Position numbers and translations under genes: made by a program. Below the pieces are notes generated by a model, which saw only the letters and a program-made list of their open reading frames with translations, ran no database searches and was not told the origin of the DNA. Source: DATARH01 sp963789255 (GTDB lineage: Bacteria; Pseudomonadota; Alphaproteobacteria; ATCC43930; CGMCC-115725). Taken from it: a DNA stretch of 64,000 nucleotides. Below, piece by piece: positions 1 through 8,498 of this stretch. The stretch is from positions 1 to 64,000 of the forward strand of contig CAWBJW010000004.1 in assembly GCA_963789255.1 (NCBI GenBank). Reading direction: 5' to 3'. The first letter of the stretch is position 1. Every line of letters begins with the position of its first letter.

Positions 1-724
1 GCTTTAGACCGAAGAAGCCTCTTTGACGCATTGTCACTTCCTCCATAAAACAACAAATTTCCGTCTCCGAATCGGAATGTTCTTGACCGATCTGGCGCAA
101 GCGCTCTTTCAGCTGCTGCTCTACATCCGCGTATTTGGCGACATATAGATTAATGAGTTGAGAGCACCATGCAACTTGATATACCGAATATCTTGCGAGG
201 AGCGTAGCGAAACTTTCTAAGAACTCATCTTCGATTATACCCGTAGAGAACAAAATTCCATCCGAAGTTGTTCTGCCTCCGAAAACAAGTTCTGACATGA
301 AGGGATTACCGTGCTTAACACCAGAAAGGTGTGAGAAAATGCTCAAAAGTCTCTTGCTTTCCTCACTCGGGTACTTGAAAAATTCTTTCAGCTTGTTAGT
401 AATTTTAATAGGAGAATTGAAGAGATCAGGATGTGCTATCCAGGACGATGCGTTCTTTACATCATGCGCCGTCCAAGCCAACTGCAAGCGCAACTCAAAC
501 TGAGCCAAAGCAATTATCGCTGCATCCGGGACATAGTTTTCCGACAGTAGGGCTCTGATCGAGTCGTGCGTCCCTATGACCCGACCAAAGATCATAGAGG
601 GAACAATTATTATCTCGTTGATAGGCTTCTGATGCTCGTAGAAGTAGAGCGATATCCGCGCCAGAAGTTCGTGTGCTTTCTCTCGTACTTCCTCGTACGC
701 GGGTGGAAGAGTTGCGGACTCCAT
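1..724 (-). CDS. Hypothetical protein, N-terminal part, runs off left edge
   Basis: I read 241 uninterrupted codons on the reverse strand from an ATG at 724 to the window edge, so the C-terminus is missing. An in-frame stop lies about 20 codons upstream and no other start falls between. No signal peptide or membrane helix is obvious; the protein looks mostly helical, with a hydrophobic patch near residues 37-50. Codons are AT-richer than in the rest of the window, which suggests horizontal acquisition. The pattern loosely recalls DUF5677-type proteins found in defence contexts, but I see no diagnostic motif, so the function is unknown. No strong Shine-Dalgarno sits at normal spacing. Confidence 0.6.
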   Translation of the reverse strand, partial: MESATLPPAYEEVREKAHELLARISLYFYEHQKPINEIIIVPSMIFGRVIGTHDSIRALLSENYVPDAAIIALAQFELRLQLAWTAHDVKNASSWIAHPDLFNSPIKITNKLKEFFKYPSEESKRLLSIFSHLSGVKHGNPFMSELVFGGRTTSDGILFSTGIIEDEFLESFATLLARYSVYQVAWCSQLINLYVAKYADVEQQLKERLRQIGQEHSDSETEICCFMEEVTMRQRGFFGLK

Positions 725-816
725 GGCTGACGTGCTTTCTGCAAGAACTCCTCGCCCCGCTCCGTCGTGCTTGTCTCATTTCTGGGCCGGCTAGTCGAAA
801 GCCCCGCTACGCCCGC

Positions 817-849
817 CAAAACGAAAGCGGCGCCCAGTGGGGCGCCGCT
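817..849 (-). terminator. Rho-independent terminator after the CoA-transferase gene
   Basis: A perfect 9-bp inverted repeat (AGCGGCGCC / GGCGCCGCT, 6-nt loop) is followed on the reverse strand by a T-rich tract (TTTCGTTTT). It lies just past the stop of the CaiB-type gene. Confidence 0.8.
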
Positions 850-861
850 CCGTTCGGCTCG

Positions 862-2100
862 CTAGCTGCCGAGGACCTTTTCGGCCCGCAGCCGGTCGAT
901 GTCGCCGCTGCTCATGCCGAGCCAGCTCTTGAACACCTCGTCGGTGTGCTGGCCGAGCTTGGGCGACGGCAGCAGTTCGGGCGGCTTGCCGTCGAAGCGC
1001 ACCGGCCAGGCCTCACATTTCCAGTCGCCGTCCGGGTGGTGCATGACCTGCATGATGCCGCGCTTCTCGAAGCTCGGATCGTTCTGCAATTCGAGCGTGT
1101 CGTGCACCGCGCCGGCCGGGACCCCGGCGGCGCCGATGATCCGCATCGCCTCTTCCTTGGTGTGCTCCTTGGTCCACTCGGCGATGATCTGGTTGATGAA
1201 GCCCTCGTTCTTGTTGCGGTCATCGTTGGTGGCGAAGCGCGGGTCGCCGATCAGCTCCTCGCGGCCGATGACCTTGAGCAGCCGGTCCCAGTGCTCGGGG
1301 TTGGCGCGGCTGCAGAACACATAGACATAGTCGTTGTAGCCGCCCGGCTTGGTCGGAAAGATGCCGCAGGGGGCCGGCGCGCCCGAGGTGCTTTGCGCGC
1401 CCATGCGCGGCGCCGGCGCCGTGCTGCCGGCCTTCGCCATCGCGGCGAACGAGGTGCGGATGTAGTGCATGCACGCATCCTGCATCGCGATCTGCAGCTT
1501 GCGTCCCTTGCCGGTGGTTTTCTTCTCGTAGAGCGCGCCCAGCATGCTGATCGCCATCAACATGCCGGTGCCGGTGTCGCCGATCGTGGCGCCGGGCTTG
1601 ACCGGGGGCTGGCCCTTCTCGCCGGTCACGCTCATCGTGCCGCCGGAGGCCTGCGCGATCATGTCGAAGGCGAGGCTGCGCTCATACGGGCTGCCCTCGC
1701 CGAAGCCCTTGACCTGGCAGTAGATGATGCCGGGGTTGATCTCCTTCAGCACATCATAGCCGAGGCCCAGGCGCTCGATCGTCCCGGGCGCGAGGTTCTC
1801 GGCGAAAATATCCGCCTTCTTGACCAGCTCCTTGACCAGCTCGACGCCGCGCGGGGTCTTGAGATCGACCGTGATCGACTTCTTGTTGGCGTTGAGGATC
1901 TTGAAGTAATACGAGTCGTTGTTGCCGGTGCTGCCGGTGACCTGCCGGCCGGGGTCGCCGTTTTTCGGGTTCTCGACCTTGACGACCTCGGCGCCCATCC
2001 AGGCGAGTGCCTCGGTCGAGGTCGGCCCGGCCTCGAACTGGGTCAGATCGACAACGCGAACACCCTTGAGGCAATTGAGAGGCGCAAAGTTTCCGCTCAT
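862..2100 (-). CDS. CaiB/BaiF family (class III) CoA-transferase
   Basis: A 412-residue member of the formyl-CoA transferase/CaiB family, which moves CoA between carboxylic acids in the cytoplasm through an aspartyl-CoA intermediate. The N-terminus has the family pattern (LKGVRVVDLT, then AEVVKVENP). The catalytic aspartate is most likely D175 in the IGDTGTGM segment. Length is normal for the family. The ATG at 2100 is chosen because GGAGGAGA stands 7-8 nt upstream and the alignable protein begins there, although the frame stays open further upstream. It is divergent from the gamma-carbonic anhydrase gene. The acyl substrate cannot be told; no oxalyl-CoA decarboxylase is adjacent. Confidence 0.93.
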   Translation of the reverse strand: MSGNFAPLNCLKGVRVVDLTQFEAGPTSTEALAWMGAEVVKVENPKNGDPGRQVTGSTGNNDSYYFKILNANKKSITVDLKTPRGVELVKELVKKADIFAENLAPGTIERLGLGYDVLKEINPGIIYCQVKGFGEGSPYERSLAFDMIAQASGGTMSVTGEKGQPPVKPGATIGDTGTGMLMAISMLGALYEKKTTGKGRKLQIAMQDACMHYIRTSFAAMAKAGSTAPAPRMGAQSTSGAPAPCGIFPTKPGGYNDYVYVFCSRANPEHWDRLLKVIGREELIGDPRFATNDDRNKNEGFINQIIAEWTKEHTKEEAMRIIGAAGVPAGAVHDTLELQNDPSFEKRGIMQVMHHPDGDWKCEAWPVRFDGKPPELLPSPKLGQHTDEVFKSWLGMSSGDIDRLRAEKVLGS

Positions 2101-2171
2101 CGTCTGGTCTCCTCCGTCGCAGCGCCGCGCTGCGATCCGTGAGCGCAACGATAGCGCAGAAGGTCCTCTGA

Positions 2172-2190
2172 CGGAAATCGCTGATTTCCG
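2172..2190. promoter_or_regulatory. Perfect 8-bp palindrome in divergent intergenic region
   Basis: CGGAAATC-GCT-GATTTCCG lies between the divergent CoA-transferase and carbonic anhydrase genes. An inverted repeat here could be an operator for a dimeric regulator or a small hairpin in the leader. No regulator gene is adjacent, so its role is inferred from position only. Confidence 0.4.
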
Positions 2191-2216
2191 CGAAAATCGC
2201 TTGGTTGCCATCCGCA

Positions 2217-2249
2217 ATTGGGATAGGCGGGCATTATTGGGATAGGCGG
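2217..2249. repeat. 14-bp direct repeat upstream of carbonic anhydrase gene
   Basis: ATTGGGATAGGCGG occurs twice, 19 bp start to start, ending 28 bp before the ATG of the downstream gene. It could be a short duplication or a tandem protein-binding site; nothing further can be said. Confidence 0.5.
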
Positions 2250-2277
2250 ACCGGCTCGGCACAAGGGAGGCGCAACG

Positions 2278-2814
2278 ATGGGGCCGATGATCCTGCCTTA
2301 CCGCAACATCCTGCCGCGGATCGATCCGAGCGCCTTCATCGCGCCGGGGGCGATCGTCATCGGCGACGTCGAGATCGGCCCCTGCGCGAACATCTGGTTC
2401 AACTGCGTCATCCGCGGCGACGACGCGCCGATTCGCATCGGCGCCGGCGCCAATATCCAGGACGGCACGATCGTGCATGTCACGTTCGAAGCGGGCGAAC
2501 ACGTCGAGTGCGTGATCGGCGAGGCGGCCGCGGTCGGCCACATGGCGCTGTTGCACGCCTGCCGGATCGAACCCGGCGCCCTTGTCGGGATGAAGGCCTG
2601 CGTGATGGACCGCGCCGTCGTCGAGAGGGGCGCGATGGTCGCCGCCGGCGCGGTCGTGACGCCGCGGAAGCGGGTCAAATCGGGCGAATTATGGGCCGGC
2701 ACCCCGGCCCGCTTCGCCCGCGCGCTGAAGCCCGAGGAACACGAGTACATGCGCTGGGTGACCGCGCACTACCGCGAGCTGGCGGAGGAATATCGCGGCA
2801 GGTGCGGCAGGTAG
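2278..2814 (+). CDS. Gamma-class carbonic anhydrase-like hexapeptide protein
   Basis: A 178-residue left-handed beta-helix protein of the YrdA/PaaY/gamma-carbonic anhydrase family. Hexapeptide repeats run from about residue 20 to 150 (for example IGDVEIGP, IGAGANIQDG, VGHMALLHAC, VGMKACVMD). Histidines in the IVHVTF and VGHMALLH segments sit where the family binds its metal at the trimer interface. A short C-terminal helix ends the protein. AAGGGAGG precedes the ATG at good spacing. Family members hydrate CO2 or are catalytically silent trimers; activity cannot be judged here. Confidence 0.9.
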   Translation: MGPMILPYRNILPRIDPSAFIAPGAIVIGDVEIGPCANIWFNCVIRGDDAPIRIGAGANIQDGTIVHVTFEAGEHVECVIGEAAAVGHMALLHACRIEPGALVGMKACVMDRAVVERGAMVAAGAVVTPRKRVKSGELWAGTPARFARALKPEEHEYMRWVTAHYRELAEEYRGRCGR

Positions 2815-2899
2815 AGTGCGGCTTCAATCCGAGGACCGTCGCCAAGTGGAGGAAGCGCGGCTCCATCGCCGATCTGCCGACCGGCCCCAAAGATTTGAA
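2814..2899 (+). pseudogene. Fragment of an IS481-type transposase (helix-turn-helix region)
   Basis: Directly after the carbonic anhydrase gene, one frame encodes GFNPRTVAKWRKRGSIADLP followed by TGPK. This closely resembles the N-terminal helix-turn-helix of IS481-family transposases (N-x-K/R-TVAKWKKR ... D-x-P-x-GPK). The rest of the transposase, including its DDE core, is absent, and no terminal inverted repeats are visible. It is therefore a relic of an old insertion, with uncertain ends. Confidence 0.6.
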
Positions 2900-2944
2900 C
2901 GGTGCCGCAACCGGTTCGGACCGCCGTCTCCGGGGCAACAGGTG

Positions 2945-3844
2945 CTAAATCTGGTCCGCTAACTTTTGAACCGTCCTGCGGAGCACTTCGTTCGATCCCG
3001 TCAGGTCTTCGCGCTCGATCAGAACCCTCAGCGCCTCTGGTGACGCAAAGTCTCGCTCCCGGTTTACGATGTCGGTCCGTAAGTAATGCAAGATGCGGAT
3101 GTCACGTAAATCTTGAGGGTAGGCCGAATCGAACAGTGGATCATTCGGAAAGTTATATCGGGGATCGAGGGCAGCCCGGCGCAGTCCCAATCGGTACAGT
3201 GCCAAGGTTAGCGCCATCTGGCTTTTAAAGAAATCGAACCCCGCATTTTCGGCTATGCTGATCGAGCGTTCGTAGACATAGCCAAGCATGGGAAGCCAAT
3301 TTCCGGGAACGAAGACGGCACCAAAATTATAATACGCAGGGATGAATCGCTGCGCGGAATGATCGCACATAAGACGCCACCCGCTATATTGATAGGCGTC
3401 TCTCGACGGTGGGATTTTTGCGTCAGTAAAAAGGCTATCCCAATCCGTGTCGCTCTTCGGAGGTGCGTGAGCGATAACGCCGGCTATCATAGGTCCGTGG
3501 ACCAGGCTTTCCAAAATATCATCAATCCCGGCCACGAAGATCACGTCACCGTCGGCGAAGAGGACGATGTCCGCATCGCTCTTCGCTTTGAAACGGTCCA
3601 GGCCGGTTGCATGATAAGAATCCCGACGAAATGCCTCCCGATCGACCCAGCGCCAAGTCACCTGATCGCGGCTCCACGGCTGGGCGTCGGCGATGTCGAA
3701 GGGTTCGATGTCATCACCGACGCTGACGACCAGGCGCGCTTGGGCTGTAAGGCCGCCGCAAGCGCGTAGCGACCGGTGCAAAAACTCTATCCGGCGAAAG
3801 AAATCCTCGCGCGGGCTGATTGGCACTCTCACTTCGAATTTCAT
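2945..3844 (-). CDS. Putative glycosyltransferase (GT-A-like)
   Basis: A 299-residue cytoplasmic-type protein with a nucleotide-sugar transferase layout. An N-terminal beta-alpha fold (MKFEVRVPIS, LVVSVGDDI) leads to an ADGD segment at residues 97-100 within DIVLFADGDVIF, which fits the DxD metal/nucleotide-sugar motif. No membrane segment or signal peptide is seen. It follows a sulfotransferase gene on the same strand with a 160-bp gap, so the two may act on the same surface glycan. The exact sugar and family are not recognisable. The ATG at 3844 has only a weak upstream GGA-like element. Confidence 0.65.
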   Translation of the reverse strand: MKFEVRVPISPREDFFRRIEFLHRSLRACGGLTAQARLVVSVGDDIEPFDIADAQPWSRDQVTWRWVDREAFRRDSYHATGLDRFKAKSDADIVLFADGDVIFVAGIDDILESLVHGPMIAGVIAHAPPKSDTDWDSLFTDAKIPPSRDAYQYSGWRLMCDHSAQRFIPAYYNFGAVFVPGNWLPMLGYVYERSISIAENAGFDFFKSQMALTLALYRLGLRRAALDPRYNFPNDPLFDSAYPQDLRDIRILHYLRTDIVNRERDFASPEALRVLIEREDLTGSNEVLRRTVQKLADQI

Positions 3845-4004
3845 GAGCCGTTCGACCGATCACGGGCAAGTTGCGCCGATTTTTGCCGTTCCTCTGAGGC
3901 ACCTGATGCGCAGTCTCGGTCGCAGCAGGCTTCGCCAACCATAACTGAAGTTGCGTAGCCGGCGGACGGCGCGCCGCTGCGGGAGGCGCATGCGCTGCTG
4001 GCGA

Positions 4005-4835
4005 TCAGCATGCGGGTCGGGGAAGTTCAGGGTGATAGGCGAAGCGCGACATCAATCCCGCGCACTCCCGCTCGATCGTCGCGATGTCTTCCGTGGATAA
4101 GGCCTGGCGGTACCTGCCAATTCTCGTCGGTTCGAGCGGCCGGTTATAAAATTCGCTGTACGAGGGAAGCTCTCGGAACGTGGAAAACTCGGCATGCACC
4201 CGCGGCCAAGGCTTCGACGGATCGAATTGGTTCTGATTCATTCCGGTAAAGGCGTTCAGCCGCAAGAGCGCCGAGGCAAAATCGCGCAGCAGATCCTCAT
4301 ACCTGATAAAAATGAAGCGATCCGGATACTGCGCCGAACTCGCCAGCACCGGCGCATAATAGGCGTTCAGCGCGCGGGCAAAAGCCCCAACGTCACGCGC
4401 CGCGCCAGGCGGCTTCGCCGTCCCGCGATCAAGCTGGCGCTGACCAACCTCCAGCTCCGATGTCACCTGGTCGCGCGGGTCACGGACGGAAATTATGAAG
4501 CGAGCGTTCGCCGCAACCCGAACAAGGTCCTCAATATGGAAACAGTATTCAGGATTTTTGAACACGATGTTTGCTACACCGCCGAATCGGGCGCGAGTTG
4601 CTGCTTCATAAGACTCGACGATCCCGCGAAAATACCCGAGCAACTGCGCGTCATCAGCAAACGTGGGGCTGACGAAAAGCGCAAAATTCTGTTTTGCCCA
4701 GGACAGCACCTCCATCATCCGCGTGATCAGCTGCGCCTCGGCGATCAGCGGATTGGCCTCGACATCCGCACAGACGACAGCATAAAGCAATGTGGTGCCG
4801 GTGCGGCGCCCGCCGGTGACAAAGAATAACGCCAT
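4005..4835 (-). CDS. Sulfotransferase family protein
   Basis: Sulfotransferase fold using PAPS. The N-terminal P-loop reads FFVTGGRRTGTTLL (5'-phosphosulfate loop) and the 3'-phosphate motif is FIISVRDPRDQVTSE. The family would transfer sulfate to a sugar or other hydroxyl group. I place the start at the ATG at 4835 (MALFFVTGG) because the P-loop normally sits at the extreme N-terminus and GGAG lies about 11 nt upstream. The frame stays open to an ATG at 5186, but that extension has no conserved features. It lies upstream of the glycosyltransferase on the same strand and is divergent from a NeuD-like acyltransferase, suggesting a small glycan-decoration locus. Confidence 0.8.
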   Translation of the reverse strand: MALFFVTGGRRTGTTLLYAVVCADVEANPLIAEAQLITRMMEVLSWAKQNFALFVSPTFADDAQLLGYFRGIVESYEAATRARFGGVANIVFKNPEYCFHIEDLVRVAANARFIISVRDPRDQVTSELEVGQRQLDRGTAKPPGAARDVGAFARALNAYYAPVLASSAQYPDRFIFIRYEDLLRDFASALLRLNAFTGMNQNQFDPSKPWPRVHAEFSTFRELPSYSEFYNRPLEPTRIGRYRQALSTEDIATIERECAGLMSRFAYHPELPRPAC

Positions 4836-5347
4836 GCGGTACTGTTCTCCACTCCGCCGACCGAAGATCCGCCACGGCGGCCGCCGCTCGCCCGACACGC
4901 TGACGACTGAGCTGCCGCCAAGCATCCAATCCGACATTCCCCGGATTCCGGGCCGTTGCGGGGCCAGAATCGCCCCTATGGGCGTTTTGGGCAACGGCAA
5001 ATCGAGGCCCGGCGTGCGTAGCAGGCGGTCGATATAACCTGCTTGCCGCGCCGAGGCGCTGCAACGCTGTGCGTTGAGCGTGGATGCGGCATGGTAGGCA
5101 TGAACATATTCTGTGGGTGGACGAGATTGGAGGAGATCTGGACGAGACGGGGCCATTGAGTTGCAAGGCGCGGGCAGGTAGCGCACGCCATCCGGAACAG
5201 AGATGCGGGTTGCAGCAGAAAATCGGGGCCGGCCGCTGGTTGCGCCAGCCGCCGGCCCAGCCCAGATTCAACGGGGCGGGTTTGCGGATGACGCGGTCGT
5301 CGGTCAAGACAGACGCTCCGGCAACAGATCGGGAAGGACGGAAGACC
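4836..5347. other. Divergent intergenic region, no gene recognised
   Basis: 512 bp separate the sulfotransferase and acyltransferase starts. The sulfotransferase frame is open across much of it, but the implied protein shows no conserved motif, so I do not call it coding. No clear promoter, RNA or repeat was found; promoters for both flanking genes should lie here. Confidence 0.4.
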
Positions 5348-6013
5348 ATGGCCGACATCGTAATCTTCGGGGCCAGCATGAGCGCCGAGGTCGCGAAGGC
5401 CTATCTCGAAGCGCATACCGAGCACCGGATCGTCGGCTTCACCGCCGACACGGCGTATTTGCAGTCGGACCGGTTCTGCGGTCTCCCGGCGGTCGCGTGG
5501 GATCGCATCGAGCGATTCTTTCCGCCCGCTCAGGTTGAGCTCCTCGGGCCGATCAGCTACCGCCGGATGAACGAGTTCAGGCGAGATCGTTATCTCGAAG
5601 GCAAAGCGCGCGGTTACCGTTTTGCCTCGTTCATCCATCCAGGTTGCTATATCTACACGAAAGAAATCGGCGAGCATTGCTTTATCCTCGCACCGACGGT
5701 AATCGAGCCCGGCGCGAGAATCGGCAATAACGTGATCGTGTGGGGCGGTAGTTACCTCGCCCATCATTGCGTGATTGGCGACCACTGTTTCATTTCAGGA
5801 TTGGTCGCCGTCGCAGGTGCGACCCGTATCGGCGAGCGATGCTTTCTCGACGCTCAGGCCGGGGTCAGCGAAGGCCTGACAATCGGCGAGGGTTGTCTGT
5901 TGCCGTTCGGCGCTGTCGTCACCAGGGACCTGCCGCCAGGCTCGGTCGTGCGGCGCGGGCCGAACAATAAAATCTCGGCGGTTCCGAGTCCCCGGATGCG
6001 GCGGGCGTTATAA
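5348..6013 (+). CDS. NeuD-like acyltransferase (hexapeptide family)
   Basis: A 221-residue protein. The N-terminal PglD-like Rossmann subdomain (MADIVIFGASMSAEVAKAYL) is followed by a left-handed beta-helix of hexapeptide repeats (IGEHCFI, IGNNVIV, IGDHCFI, IGERCFL, IGEGCLL) to about residue 200. H-rich turns (YLAHHCVIGDHC) fit the acyl-CoA dependent catalytic site of sugar O- or N-acyltransferases. GGAAGG precedes the ATG. Together with the divergent sulfotransferase and glycosyltransferase it suggests modification of a surface polysaccharide; the acceptor is unknown. Confidence 0.82.
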   Translation: MADIVIFGASMSAEVAKAYLEAHTEHRIVGFTADTAYLQSDRFCGLPAVAWDRIERFFPPAQVELLGPISYRRMNEFRRDRYLEGKARGYRFASFIHPGCYIYTKEIGEHCFILAPTVIEPGARIGNNVIVWGGSYLAHHCVIGDHCFISGLVAVAGATRIGERCFLDAQAGVSEGLTIGEGCLLPFGAVVTRDLPPGSVVRRGPNNKISAVPSPRMRRAL

Positions 6014-6027
6014 AGGAGGAGTTGGCA

Positions 6028-6324
6028 ATGGCAGCACGAGCATTATTGCTGGCGGTCCTGTCGCTCACCGTGGCGGCCGCGGCAGTCGCACTCCAGGCCG
6101 GCCGGGGAGAGGCTCAGGTCGCGGCGCCGGGCGGCGGCCCGGTGGTCGCGGCGCCGGGCGGCGGTCGGGTGATCATCCCGCCGTCGAGCGTCGCCAGACC
6201 CGAGGATGCCGGCGTGCGCGCTCATACCAATGTGTTGATCTACGTTCCCCCGGGAACCCAGCCCGGCAGCTGCCCCCCAAAAGGGACCGCCGGTCCCATG
6301 GGATGCCCGCGTTCGCCGGAATGA
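6028..6324 (+). CDS. Short secreted protein, truncated N-terminal paralogue of the downstream S53 protease
   Basis: 98 residues from an ATG with AAGGAGGA upstream; a TTG two codons earlier is possible. A signal peptide (ARALLLAVLSLTVAAAAVAL ... EAQ) is followed by two VAAPGGG motifs and the segment RAHTNVLIYVPPGTQPG. These parallel the N-terminal ~95 residues of the sedolisin gene that begins at 6721. The similarity stops near 6290, where the DNA turns into a repeat-like CCGCGTTCGCCGGAATGAC segment. It therefore looks like a duplicated gene cut off by recombination or a palindromic repeat. It may still be expressed as a small exported protein. Confidence 0.55.
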   Translation: MAARALLLAVLSLTVAAAAVALQAGRGEAQVAAPGGGPVVAAPGGGRVIIPPSSVARPEDAGVRAHTNVLIYVPPGTQPGSCPPKGTAGPMGCPRSPE

Positions 6325-6720
6325 CAGTTCGGCCGTTCCCGGTTCGCATCGTCCCGGTCGGCTGTCGCAAAAATACGGCGGCCCACCCCGAACCGAATAA
6401 AGCCTGCCGACTTGCAGGCCGCCGCGTGCCTCCGGCCGCTGCTTCGGTCGGGCGATCTCGGCCCACATCCTGTGCCCCCATCGCTTTTTTCGACTATAAG
6501 TGAAGTACAAGACATTGAAATCACATAAATTCATTTTGGCTTAACCACATACATCCGTACGGAAGTCCATTGACAGCCGCGCCTGATCAACCGTAAAGTT
6601 TGCTACGGTGTCAGAGGCAAGCCGTTCTTTGTTAGACACAAATTCCAGGACCGGGTGAGGCTGGGGAGGCATGGCCAAAATGGGCCCGGCCCCCCTAAAA
6701 CCAGAACCAGAGGAGTAGCA
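6325..6720. other. Intergenic region between the two sedolisin-type genes
   Basis: About 400 bp without a supported gene. It holds a possible promoter (described separately) and an AT-richer stretch around 6480-6550. It probably includes decayed remains of the truncated upstream paralogue, but no frame restores the protease domain. Confidence 0.45.
6570..6599 (+). promoter_or_regulatory. Possible sigma-70-type promoter for the S53 protease gene
   Basis: TTGACA is followed after 18 bp by TAAAGT, about 120 bp upstream of the protease ATG. The -35 box is a perfect match and the -10 box matches four of six positions. Inferred from sequence pattern only. Confidence 0.4.
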
Positions 6721-8116
6721 ATGACAGCACAAGCATTTTTGCGGGCTGCCGTATCGGTGACCGTCGCGACCGCGGCAGTCGCGTTGCTGGCCGGCCGGGC
6801 AGAGGCTCAGGTCGCGGCGCCGGGCGGCGGCCAAGTGGTTGCGACGTCGCCTCGCGGCCAGGTGGTCGCCCCGCCATCGAGCATCGTAAAACCCGCGGAT
6901 CTGGGTCTGCGCGCTCATACCAACGTGTTGGCCTTCATTCCGGCGGGAACCGCGGCCGGCAAGTTCCTTCCCAAGGGGACCGCCAGGCCCAAGGTGGGGC
7001 CTCCGTACGCCGGTTATTGGGACGAGACGCCGGCTTCAGTCGCCTGCGCCTACGAGGCTCGTAGCGCCCGCCTCGGGCTGCAATCCGAACGTTGTGACCA
7101 CCAACCCGACGGGCGGCGCGGGGGCCATTGCGATCGTCGATGCCTATGACCTCCATGGGACCGCGGCAGGCGACCTTGCGACGTTCGATACCCAGTTCGG
7201 CGTGGCCGGGGCGACTTTCACGATCATCTACCAAAATGCGGGAGCATGCACAGCCGGCGTCGGCGCGGCGCCTCCGCCCGCCCAAGACTACGGCTGGGAC
7301 CTCGAAGAGGATTTGGATATCGAGTGGGCCCATGCGATGGCGCCCTCGGCCCATCTCTACCTGGTGGAAGCCAACTCGAATTCGTATAGCGACCTGTTCG
7401 CGGCCGAGGCGATCGCGACGAAATGCGTGCAGGCCTACGGGGCCGGCATGGTTTCCAACAGTTGGGGAGGCGGCGACTTCTCCGGCGAAACCTCGTACGA
7501 TTCGTACTTCAACAATTCGGGCGTCGTCTACCTCGCTTCCTCCGGCGACAGCCCTGGTGTCGAGTACCCCTCGGCGTCTCCGAACGTCATCGGTGTCGGC
7601 GGCACGACCTTCACCCGCAACCAGACCACGGGCGTCTTCGAAGGCGAAGTTCCCTGGAACGACGACTACTACGGCATCGGCAGCGGCGGGGGGGCCAGCT
7701 CGTATGAATCACGCCCCGCTTTTCAAAATGCCATCGCGAGCGTCGTCGGATCCTCTCGCGGAGTAGCGGATCTCGGCGGGCCGGCCGATCCCGAAGCCGG
7801 CGCGTGGGTCTACAGCACGACCTATTTCGGCGGTTGGGGCTTTGTCGGCGGGACCAGCTGGGCATCGCCGACCCTCGCCGGCATCATGAACCGCGAGGGC
7901 TACTTCTTTACTTCGAGCACGGCCGCGTTGAACTACTTCTACGCGCTGGGGACCGGCGGGGCTCTCGGCAATCTCTTAACCAACGTCAATACCGGCGCAT
8001 GCGGCGTTGCCAACCAGTACAACCCGCAATACATCAGAAGGACCGCCGCCCCGACCCCATTCCCGGTCACCTGGAACTGGTGCACCGGTTGGGGGACGTG
8101 GAACGGACAAGAATAG
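6721..8116 (+). pseudogene. Sedolisin-family (S53) secreted protease, frameshifted
   Basis: Two frames join into one S53 serine-carboxyl peptidase. The first part has a good Shine-Dalgarno (AGAGGAG), a signal peptide ending near EAQ, and a short pro-region. The mature domain continues in another frame from GCNPNVV. One extra base in TACGAGGCTC (near 7054) explains the break; without it the text reads YRLVAPASGCNPN. Catalytic residues are visible: Glu codon 7304-7306 and Asp codon 7316-7318 in EEDLDIEWA, and Ser codon 7856-7858 in GGTSWASP. SNSWGGGD matches the oxyanion region. The total length, 3n+1, fits one inserted base. The neighbouring type II secretion genes make it a candidate exported substrate. 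Confidence 0.85.
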
Positions 8117-8161
8117 CGGCGGAACTGAGTGAATAACCGCCTCGCATAGGTACAGTGAATC

Positions 8162-8205
8162 GTTGCCTGGCTCGCCAAAAAAGGGCGAGCCAGGCAACTC
8201 TTTTT
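8162..8205 (+). terminator. Strong rho-independent terminator after the S53 protease
   Basis: A perfect 15-bp stem (GTTGCCTGGCTCGCC / GGCGAGCCAGGCAAC) with a 7-nt A-rich loop is followed by TCTTTTT. The A-rich loop and flanks make it unusually clear for this genome. Confidence 0.93.
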
Positions 8206-8498
8206 AGGGGCGGTTGAAGAACAGCGTTGCGGCGATATTCAGCCCGGCACGAACGGCCGGTGCACCGCAAGCTTGCATTGCCGACGCCTCTGCGGCCGGG
8301 CGGCGCCCCTGCCGAGGCCCCTGTTTGATTCCAATCCAAATCGACGCCGTCCGGTTTGTTCGCTTACGATTTCAGCAAAGCCGCGGCCCAGATCCCGCGG
8401 CCCGGCAAGCAGCTCCTTGCCGGTGCCGGACGCGGGTGATACGACATTCCAACGGCCCGCCAGGTGCAGGCCCGGCCCGGCGCCAAAAGGAAGCTGAC
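8206..8498. other. Intergenic region before the secretion cluster, no gene seen
   Basis: About 290 bp between the terminator and gspF. No gspE or other type II gene fits here and no good promoter boxes were found, although the promoter of the secretion operon must lie in or near it. Confidence 0.4.

Noticed and set aside
673..2142. Long forward-strand open frame opposite the CoA-transferase
   Set aside because: It is antisense to a clear CaiB-type protein and its translation is the Arg/Ala/Asp-rich type produced by high-GC shadow frames.
4836..5186. N-terminal extension of the sulfotransferase
   Set aside because: The frame is open but carries no conserved motif, has no convincing ribosome site, and would push the P-loop ~120 residues from the N-terminus.
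7054..7060. Programmed ribosomal frameshift in the S53 gene
   Set aside because: There is no slippery heptamer or obvious downstream structure, and similar single-base breaks occur in unrelated genes across the window.
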